Assembly (NCBI RefSeq): GCF_014654615.1
Contig: NZ_BNBB01000003.1
Span: 62,001-126,000, forward strand
Direction of reading: 5' to 3'
DNA from: Streptosporangium violaceochromogenes
Lineage (GTDB): Bacteria; Actinomycetota; Actinomycetes; Streptosporangiales; Streptosporangiaceae
DNA length: 64,000 nucleotides
This document shows positions 58,069 through 64,000 of the stretch, piece after piece. The translations under genes and the position numbers were made by a program. The notes beneath the pieces are model-generated. The model searched no databases, had not been told where the DNA came from, and worked only from the letters and a program-made list of their open reading frames with translations. The stretch's first letter is position 1, and every line of letters starts with the position of its first letter.

Positions 58069-58815
58069 TCATCTGTTTCCGTCCAGACGTGCCACCGCGA
58101 GCCGTACCAGGTGGGCGTTTCCGTCGACGAGGTCGCCCGCGGGGCTGTGGAGAACGTCTTCCAGGCCGATGCGCGTGGCCATACCCAGGCGTCCGGCCTC
58201 ATCCACAAGGGCCCAGGTCGTCACCTCCTCACCGTGCAGGAGCCGGGGGCCGCGGACCCCCAGCGCGTCGAGGCGGCCGAGCACGGCGCGCGCCCGCGAG
58301 GGGGCCGTGCCCGCGGCGCCGCCCAAGATCTCGACGAGCACCCGTGCGCACTCCAGCCCGGTCGCGGCGAGCGCCTCGGCGTCGTCCTCGGACCAGACGC
58401 CCGCCTCGACGTCCACACCGAGTCGCCGCAGATCATGCCACAGCCCCTCGAAGCCCTGCTCGGAGAGGTTCACCGAGGCGAAGTCGGGCAGGTCAGCGGA
58501 GGTGAGCCCGGCCCACCCCCGGACGGCCTCACCCCGCGCCCCGGCGTCCCCCGCCGTCATCCACAGGCCGGTGCTCACCCCGACGGGCATCCCCGGGCAC
58601 GCCCGCCGTACGGCGCGCACGGCGGCCCCGATGTGGACGGCGCTGAGAGACTCCCTGCCCGTCTCGTCACGCGGATGCATGTGGACGGCCGTCGCACCCG
58701 CCGCACGGGCCGCACGGGCCTCCTGAGCGAGTTCCAGAGGGGTCACGGGGAGCGCGGGGTGCTCCCCGGGGCTCCTGGCGCCGTTGAGGCACGCCTTCAG
58801 CAGCCGCCGGGGCAC
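58069..58815 (-). CDS. BKACE-family (3-keto-5-aminohexanoate cleavage-like) protein
   Basis: 248 residues from a GTG at 58815. LLKACLNGARSPGEHPALPV TP, then GATAVHMHPRDETGRESLSA (metal His residues), PVGVSTGLWM, PDFASVNLSEQGFEGLW, GVDVEAGVWSEDDAEAL and a late LLHGEEVTTWALVDEAG. The fold is the DUF849/BKACE TIM barrel that condenses beta-keto acids with acetyl-CoA. It sits between dnaN and gnd, where most actinomycetes have no gene, so it is an insertion in the origin block. A frame extending to 58893 exists but looks disordered; the exact start is uncertain. Confidence 0.85.
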   Translation of the reverse strand: MPRRLLKACLNGARSPGEHPALPVTPLELAQEARAARAAGATAVHMHPRDETGRESLSAVHIGAAVRAVRRACPGMPVGVSTGLWMTAGDAGARGEAVRGWAGLTSADLPDFASVNLSEQGFEGLWHDLRRLGVDVEAGVWSEDDAEALAATGLECARVLVEILGGAAGTAPSRARAVLGRLDALGVRGPRLLHGEEVTTWALVDEAGRLGMATRIGLEDVLHSPAGDLVDGNAHLVRLAVARLDGNR

Positions 58816-58903
58816 GTCTTCGGCATGGGCTCGCGCGCGGCCGGGCCCGGCGGACGTCCCCTCCCCGGCGCCCTCACGCCCGTCCCCCCTCAACGGCGGG
58901 CTC

Positions 58904-60043
58904 TCAGCTCGACAGGCGGATCGGCATGATCAGGTAGCGGTAGTCGGGGGTCCCCCCCTCGTCGACCGGCTTTCCGGCGGTGAGGACGGCGGGCTTGGTC
59001 GAGGTGGTCATCTGCAGCCTGGCCACGTCGGAGTCGATCGCGCCGAGCCCCTCCAGCAGGAACTGGTGGTTGAAGGCGATGTTGATGTCGTCGCCCTCGA
59101 AGTCCACGGGCAGGACCTCAACGGCCTGCGCCTCGTCGCCGCTGCCCGCCTCCAGGACGACCTCGTCGCCGCGGAAGGCCAGCCGGACCGGGGTGTTGCG
59201 CTCGGCGACCAGGGCCACGCGCTTGACGGCCTCGACGAAGGCGCCCGTGGACAGGTCGGCGCGGGCGGAGAACTCGGTGGGCAGCAGCGAGCGGTACTTG
59301 GGGAACTCGGGGTCCAGCAGCCGGGTGGTCGTGCGGCGGCCGGCGCTGGAGAAGCCGATCATGCCTTCTCCGGTGCCGCCCACCGAGCTCATCGCGACCT
59401 CGATCTCGGCGCCCGTGCTGCCCAGCGCCTTGGCCGTGTCGGCGAGGGTGCGGCCGGGGATCATCGCGACCGCGGAGAAGTCGGGCTGGCCGGGCTGCCA
59501 CTTCAGCTCCCGTACGGCCAGGCGGTAGCGGTCGGTCGCCGCCAGCGTGACGGTGTCGCCCTCGATCTCCATGCGCACGCCGGTCAGCATCGGCAGCGTG
59601 TCGTCCTTGCCCGCGGCCACGGCGACCTGGCCGACGGCCGAGGCGAAGACGTCGCTGCCCACCCGCCCGGCGGCCGGGGGCATGGCCGGCAGGGAGGGGT
59701 AGTCCTCCACGGGCATGGTGAGGAGGGTGAACCGGGCGCTTCCACAGGTGACGACGGCTTTGGCACCTTCCACGACGAGATCCACGGGCTGTGCGGGCAG
59801 CGCCCTGGTGATCTCGGCGAGCAGTCTGCCGGAGACGAGCACCACGCCCGCCTCGCCGCTCTGCGGTTCGAGGGTCACCTCCGCGGACACCTCGTAGTCG
59901 AAGCCGGAGAGCTTGAGCTGCCCGCCCTCGGTGACCTCCAGTCTCATCCCGGCGAGTACCGGCACGGAGGGACGCGCCGGCAGGCTCCTCGCCGTCCATG
60001 CGACCGCCTCAGCGAGCACGTCTCGCTCGATTCGGAACATCAC
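58904..60043 (-). CDS. dnaN: DNA polymerase III beta clamp
   Basis: 379 residues with three repeated clamp domains: MFRIERDVLAEAVAWTARSL, the middle DNTPVRLAF-like ERNTPVRLAFRGDEVVLEAG, and the C-terminal FNHQFLLEGLGAI and YLIMPIRLSS. The MPIRL ending is the usual clamp C-terminus. The sliding clamp tethers Pol III to DNA. The GTG at 60043 has AGGAGG nine bases before it and gives an MMFR start matching the common MKFR. Confidence 0.97.
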   Translation of the reverse strand: MMFRIERDVLAEAVAWTARSLPARPSVPVLAGMRLEVTEGGQLKLSGFDYEVSAEVTLEPQSGEAGVVLVSGRLLAEITRALPAQPVDLVVEGAKAVVTCGSARFTLLTMPVEDYPSLPAMPPAAGRVGSDVFASAVGQVAVAAGKDDTLPMLTGVRMEIEGDTVTLAATDRYRLAVRELKWQPGQPDFSAVAMIPGRTLADTAKALGSTGAEIEVAMSSVGGTGEGMIGFSSAGRRTTTRLLDPEFPKYRSLLPTEFSARADLSTGAFVEAVKRVALVAERNTPVRLAFRGDEVVLEAGSGDEAQAVEVLPVDFEGDDINIAFNHQFLLEGLGAIDSDVARLQMTTSTKPAVLTAGKPVDEGGTPDYRYLIMPIRLSS

Positions 60044-60619
60044 GTGGATCCGCCTCCTGTGTGTCGAGCGCTGTCGGCTCGGTGCCTTGGGTTCAAGTGT
60101 TCTCTGTCACGCACGTGCGCTCCCCCCGAACCCCTTCCTTGGGTCTTGAGTTTTCTGGTTAGAGATACAAGAGGTCATCGCATTAGGGGCGGTGGATACT
60201 GTGGAAATCCTCTGTTTCCGCAGCTCAGAGGCCCTTTTTTCATCCACTGGGGGTGTGGGTGAAGCCTGTGGAGAACTCGTGGGCCTGGGGAGAACCGCGC
60301 TGTACACACAGGCTGTCCCCAGATCTTGGTCCCTTCGTCCACCGGTTATCCACGAGGTTTCCCCAGGTTCTCCACCGGGTATGAGGTCGTTTTGTCCCTG
60401 GGGATAAGTCTCTTCACAGGGCGTCCCCAGGTTGTCCACGGGTTCCCCACAGGTTCTCCCCAGGTTCTCCCCAGAGTTGTGCACAGGCCGCCCCGGCCCG
60501 CCCGGTCGCCGCGCGCCCGAAACGATCATGTCGGAGCCCCCGGGTCACCGGCGTCCGATCCGGCCGGGCCATTGATCCACAAGGTTTTCCACAGCCTGTG
60601 CATCACGCCGGGGGAAAAC
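60044..60619. other. oriC region between dnaA and dnaN
   Basis: 576 bp with many DnaA-box-like 9-mers: TTATCCACG 60346, TTGTCCACG 60432, TGATCCACA 60573, TTTTCCACA 60585, TGTGGAGAA (reverse) 60267, and a face-to-face pair TTGTCCCTG/TTATCCCCA at 60392-60407. Many near matches (GTTCTCCCC, GTTCCCCAC) lie between. Actinobacterial origins known in Streptomyces and Mycobacterium lie in this interval. An AT-rich patch near 60155-60240 could be the unwinding element. Confidence 0.9.
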
Positions 60620-62362
60620 TCATCCATTGCGCGACTGCTGCTTGATCCGGGTGGTCAGCTCGTTGACCTGGTTGTAGATCGAACGCCTCTCGGCCATGAG
60701 AGAGCGGATCTTCCGGTCGGCGTGCATCACCGTGGTGTGGTCGCGCCCGCCGAACTGCTGCCCGATCTTCGGCAGGGACATGTCGGTCAGCTCCCTGCAC
60801 AGGTACATGGCGATCTGCCGGGCGGTGACCAGGACCCGCGAGCGCGACCCGCCGCACAGGTCGTCGATCGACAGGCCGAAGTAGGCGGCGGTGGAGGCCA
60901 TGATCGTGGCGATCGTTATCTCCGACCCCGCGTCCTCGGTGATGAGGTCCTTGAGCACCACCTCGGTGAGCTGCAGGTCCACCGACTGCCGGTTGAGGCT
61001 GGCGAAGGCGGTGACGCGGATCAGGGCGCCTTCGAGCTCACGGATGTTGGTGGAGATGCGGCTGGCGATGTACTCCAGCACCTCCGGCGGAGCGGCGAGC
61101 CCCTCCTGGATCGCTTTTTTCCGCAGGATCGCGATGCGGGTCTCCAGCTCGGGCGGCTGGACGTCGGTGATCAGGCCCCACTCGAAGCGGTTGCGGAGCC
61201 GGTCCTCCAGGGTGACGAGCTGCTTGGGCGCCCGGTCGCTGGAGATGACGATCTGCTTGTTGGCGTTGTGCAGGGTGTTGAAGGTGTGGAAGAACTCCTC
61301 CTGCGTCTGTTCCTTGCCCTCCAGGAACTGGATGTCGTCCACCAGCAGGATGTCCACGGCCCGGTAGCGTCCGCGGAAGTTGTCGGCCTTGTGGTCGCGG
61401 ATGGAGTTGATGAAGTCGTTGGTGAACTCCTCAGAGCTCACGTATCTCACCCGGGCGCCGTCGTAGAGGCTCTGCGCGTAGTGGCCGATCGCGTGCAGCA
61501 GGTGGGTCTTGCCCAGGCCGGAGTCGCCGTAGATGAACAGCGGGTTGTAGGCCTTGGCCGGCGCCTCGGCCACCGCGACCGCCGCCGCGTGGGCGAATCG
61601 GTTGCTGGAGCCGATGACGAACGTCTCGAAGGTGTACTTCGGGTTGAGGCGGGCCGGCTCGCCCTGCGCGCGGCCGCCCCGGCCGTCCCAGCGGTTGGGC
61701 ACGGGGCCCGCGCCCTGCGGCGGTGCCGGCCGTTCGAAGCCGTCGGGCTCCGGGCGGCCGGGCTGCGGCTGCGGGGTGTAGCCGCCCCGCCCGTAGCCGC
61801 CGCCCTGCTCGGCCTGGGCCGGGGCGGGAGGGTCCGCGGGGAGGTACGGCTGAGCCGGCTCCTCGGAGTGCGGGTAGGCGTAGGGGAACGGCCGGCCCTG
61901 TGGTTGATGCTGTGGATAGTCGGTGGACGGCGGAGCGGCCGGTCCGTGGGGCTGGTAGGGGTGCTGTGCGCCGGAGGCCTCGTGGGGCTGGGAGGTTACC
62001 AGCTGTGCATAACCCTGCTGCGATCCGCCGGCCTGGGGATAACCCGACCCGGGCGCCTGTGGATAAGTGTCGGGCCGGGGGCCGCCGCCGGTGTCGCCGC
62101 CGGCCGCGCCGGGGTCGACCATGACCGCGACCTGCATGGGACGGCCGAACTCCTGGGAGAGCGCGTGGCCGATCAGCGGGCGGAGCTTGTTCTCAAGGAC
62201 ATCCCTGGCGAAGTCGGTCGGGGCGGCGAGCACGACGGTGTTGTTCATCAGGCCGAAGGGCCGCGTCATGCTGAGCCACACGCGCTGCTGGGACGGCACG
62301 CTCTCGTTGAGGTAGTTCTTCAGCGCCCGCGCCCACATCTCGCCGAGATCCGTTCCGTCCAT
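60620..62362 (-). CDS. dnaA: Chromosomal replication initiator DnaA
   Basis: 580 residues. Domain I opens [19 protein letters not shown]; domain II is a long Pro/Gln/Gly-rich linker (about residues 85-240), as in filamentous actinomycetes; AAA+ domain III has Walker [18 protein letters not shown] and Walker [20 protein letters not shown]; domain IV carries the DnaA signature [19 protein letters not shown]. DnaA melts oriC and loads helicase. The ATG at 62362 begins MDGTDLGEM. Confidence 0.97.
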   Translation of the reverse strand: MDGTDLGEMWARALKNYLNESVPSQQRVWLSMTRPFGLMNNTVVLAAPTDFARDVLENKLRPLIGHALSQEFGRPMQVAVMVDPGAAGGDTGGGPRPDTYPQAPGSGYPQAGGSQQGYAQLVTSQPHEASGAQHPYQPHGPAAPPSTDYPQHQPQGRPFPYAYPHSEEPAQPYLPADPPAPAQAEQGGGYGRGGYTPQPQPGRPEPDGFERPAPPQGAGPVPNRWDGRGGRAQGEPARLNPKYTFETFVIGSSNRFAHAAAVAVAEAPAKAYNPLFIYGDSGLGKTHLLHAIGHYAQSLYDGARVRYVSSEEFTNDFINSIRDHKADNFRGRYRAVDILLVDDIQFLEGKEQTQEEFFHTFNTLHNANKQIVISSDRAPKQLVTLEDRLRNRFEWGLITDVQPPELETRIAILRKKAIQEGLAAPPEVLEYIASRISTNIRELEGALIRVTAFASLNRQSVDLQLTEVVLKDLITEDAGSEITIATIMASTAAYFGLSIDDLCGGSRSRVLVTARQIAMYLCRELTDMSLPKIGQQFGGRDHTTVMHADRKIRSLMAERRSIYNQVNELTTRIKQQSRNG

Positions 62363-62890
62363 GCCCGGCCCATCCTCCTCCGACGCGGCCCCCGCCTTGA
62401 GCTCGCCGCGATCCGTTTATCCACACCGATGGCCGCCGGACGCATCGGATTTCCCCGTTGTCCACATGTCGGAGCCCCTGTGACCCCCTGGGGCCGCCGA
62501 CCGGGATCCACAGCGAATCCACATCGCATCCACACACTGTGCACAGCCCCTCACCTGCTGCGAAAACGTGTCCTGTCAGGGAAGGAAGGCCTCCCGCGGG
62601 AGCCCTGTCCACAGCCTGTGCTCGCGACGTTGTCCACAGCCTAGTGGCAGTACGGGGGAGGCTGAGTGCACATCCTGTGGACGGCGGGGCGTCGGTGGAA
62701 AAAGGGGCTGTGGATTCGTGGACAACCCACAACCGGCGCCTTTCGGTTTGACCTGGGGCGCGCCTTCCCCGTAACGTACGACGGTCGGCTTGCCACGCGA
62801 CGGCTATTTCGCATGCCCCGCTTCCGGCAGGCCAGTCACTGTCGAGCGTCCCCATGTGCTGGGGGCGTGCCCTAAGCCTGGAGCCCACTC
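62363..62890. other. dnaA-rpmH intergenic region with a second DnaA-box cluster
   Basis: Exact consensus boxes: TTATCCACA 62417, TTGTCCACA 62458, TTGTCCACA 62630, plus CTGTCCACA 62605, reverse TGTGGACGG 62676 and reverse CGTGGACAA 62717. This region holds the dnaA and rpmH promoters on opposite strands. The boxes here match the consensus better than those on the other side of dnaA. Confidence 0.85.
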
Positions 62891-63028
62891 GTGAGCAAGC
62901 GTACTTTCCAGCCGAACAACCGTCGTCGCGCCAAGACCCACGGCTTCCGGCTGCGCATGCGCACCCGCGCGGGTCGCGCCATCCTGGCCGCCCGCCGTCG
63001 CAAGGGCCGTGCCGAGCTCTCCGCCTGA
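62891..63028 (+). CDS. rpmH: 50S ribosomal protein L34
   Basis: 45 residues from a [23 protein letters not shown] then [23 protein letters not shown]. Length and the highly basic [20 protein letters not shown] sequence are those of L34. It heads the rpmH-rnpA-yidD-yidC cluster divergent from dnaA. Confidence 0.98.
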   Translation: MSKRTFQPNNRRRAKTHGFRLRMRTRAGRAILAARRRKGRAELSA

Positions 63029-63140
63029 CGTATCCGCCGTGCCCGGTCCGCCGGGCCAAGGCAGAGGCGTTCCGTCGCCCGCCGGCCGTGACGTCGGCGG
63101 GCGACATCCGTACCTGCCCCCGGGTCGACAAGGTCCTCTC

Positions 63141-63515
63141 GTGCTGCCGTCCGTGTCCCGAATGCGCCGGGGCGAGGAGTTCACGAACGCGGTCAAAAAG
63201 GGAAGCCGCGCAGGCCGTCCCACCCTGGTCGCGCACTTTGGCATGCGTACGGAACCCGGTGGGCCACCCCTGGTGGGGTTTGTGGTGAGCCGTGCCGTGG
63301 GAGGCGCGGTCACCCGAAATCGAGTCAAACGTCAGTTGAGACACCTCATGCGAGACCGTCTCCATCGCCTCCCGCAGGGTAGCCTGCTGGTTGTACGCGC
63401 CAATCCACCGGCCGCGTCCGCGCGAAGCGAGCGCCTTGCCGCCGAACTCGACGTCGCGCTGGATCGTTTACTCAGGCGGCGAGAGCCTTCCCGGGCTCAC
63501 ACGGATGGGCGATGA
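63141..63515 (+). CDS. rnpA: Ribonuclease P protein component
   Basis: 124 residues. [20 protein letters not shown] at the start and the RNA-binding RNR motif in [18 protein letters not shown] identify RnpA, which binds the RNase P RNA and helps position pre-tRNA. The GTG at 63141 gives the expected N-terminus; a longer frame upstream is rejected. The stop overlaps yidD (ATGA). Confidence 0.96.
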   Translation: MLPSVSRMRRGEEFTNAVKKGSRAGRPTLVAHFGMRTEPGGPPLVGFVVSRAVGGAVTRNRVKRQLRHLMRDRLHRLPQGSLLVVRANPPAASARSERLAAELDVALDRLLRRREPSRAHTDGR

Positions 63516-63793
63516 TGACGGCGCAGCATACCGCCGGGATTTCCCCGGCTGCCAGGACCCTGATGGCTCCTATCCGGTTCTACCGGAGCTATGTGAGTCC
63601 CCTGCTGGGTCCCCGTTGCCGCTTCCATCCTTCGTGCAGTGCCTACGGGCTTGAGGCGGTGGCCGTCCACGGCGCGCTGCGCGGTACGTGGCTGACGATC
63701 CGCAGGATCGGGCGATGCCACCCATTCCACCCCGGAGGCTTTGACCCGGTACCCCCGCGTCCGGGCCGGTCCGACGAAACGCAAGGGAGCTAG
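63512..63793 (+). CDS. yidD: Membrane protein insertion efficiency factor YidD
   Basis: 93 residues with the family core [28 protein letters not shown] and [16 protein letters not shown], including the conserved Cys residues. YidD helps insert membrane proteins together with YidC. It overlaps rnpA by 4 bp and precedes yidC by 4 bp. Confidence 0.96.
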   Translation: MMTAQHTAGISPAARTLMAPIRFYRSYVSPLLGPRCRFHPSCSAYGLEAVAVHGALRGTWLTIRRIGRCHPFHPGGFDPVPPRPGRSDETQGS

Positions 63794-63797
63794 CTCG

Positions 63798-64000
63798 GTG
63801 GAGCTGTCCTGGCTGAACTGGCTGTACACGGCCGTCGCTCACGTCATCACCTGGATTCACCAGGGATACAGCGGCTTCCTCGACCCGAACAGCGGGCTGA
63901 CCTGGGCGCTGACCATCATCACCCTCACGGTGCTGATGCGACTGCTCATCTTCCCTCTCTTCCTCAAGCAGATGCGTTCGTCGAGGAAGATGCAGGAGCT
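63798..64000 (+). CDS. yidC: Membrane protein insertase YidC (5' end only)
   Basis: The GTG at 63798 follows AAGGGAG. The visible 67 residues read LNWLYTAVAHVITWIHQGYS, then LTWALTIITLTVLMRLLIFP, LFLKQMRSSRKMQEL, the first conserved helix and cytosolic loop of the YidC/Oxa1 core. The rest lies beyond the window. Confidence 0.95.
   Translation, partial: MELSWLNWLYTAVAHVITWIHQGYSGFLDPNSGLTWALTIITLTVLMRLLIFPLFLKQMRSSRKMQE

Noticed and set aside
60326..62644. 772-codon plus frame across oriC and dnaA
   Set aside because: It crosses the DnaA-box region and runs antisense to dnaA; the translation is compositionally biased.

Overview
The window is high-GC actinomycete chromosomal DNA spanning the replication origin. 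The right end carries the canonical origin block on the minus strand: dnaA, an intergenic region rich in DnaA boxes, dnaN, a short gnd, recF, a DciA (DUF721) gene, gyrB, gyrA, a DUF3566 membrane protein and tRNA-Ile(GAT). On the plus strand it is followed by rpmH, rnpA, yidD and the start of yidC. A two-domain geosmin synthase, extra clpP genes with a PopR-like activator, a DLW-39 protein and many RsbW/STAS, Nudix and secreted proteins suggest a filamentous soil actinomycete, probably in or near the Streptosporangiales. The family is inferred; no 16S gene is present.

Layout, left to right. 0-2 kb: an AraC regulator (cut by the window edge), a VOC protein, and a decayed two-component pair whose response regulator is frameshifted by a 7-bp tandem duplication. 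2.1-13.8 kb: a mosaic bounded on the right by tRNA-Ala(TGC) and on the left by a diverged copy of that tRNA's 3' end plus its terminator. It holds two tyrosine-integrase remnants, a clpP pair with popR, a D-amino-acid oxidase next to an L,D-transpeptidase, a DUF2975/XRE pair with a clear operator, and a SigE-type sigma factor with its membrane partner. This looks like an old, decayed integrative element. 14-19 kb: a serine hydrolase, an intact two-component pair, a HAD hydrolase and DLW-39.

19-49 kb is accessory DNA lying between DLW-39/tRNA-Ala and tRNA-Ile, which I recall as close neighbours in many actinobacteria. It contains partner-switch proteins (STAS and HATPase), two polysaccharide deacetylases, a di-iron ferritin-like protein, an MFS exporter, a DUF11 surface protein, a KimA-like APC permease, an SPFH protein, geosmin synthase, CapA, methyltransferases and several gene fragments at 47.7-49.1 kb.

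The most unusual item is a six-gene operon at 40.4-46.0 kb: a PLP group II decarboxylase, a PaaK-like adenylate-forming enzyme, and four consecutive divergent paralogues of a small cytosolic protein family that faintly resembles AidA/PixA inclusion-body proteins. The genes overlap or sit 25-47 bp apart and end at a 16-bp-stem hairpin. I know of no characterised system with this composition.

Other points to check: GyrA has Gly where the quinolone-binding Asp normally lies; the second ClpP has lost its catalytic Ser; PopR ends in YALAA, like an ssrA degradation tag; and DnaA boxes lie on both sides of dnaA.
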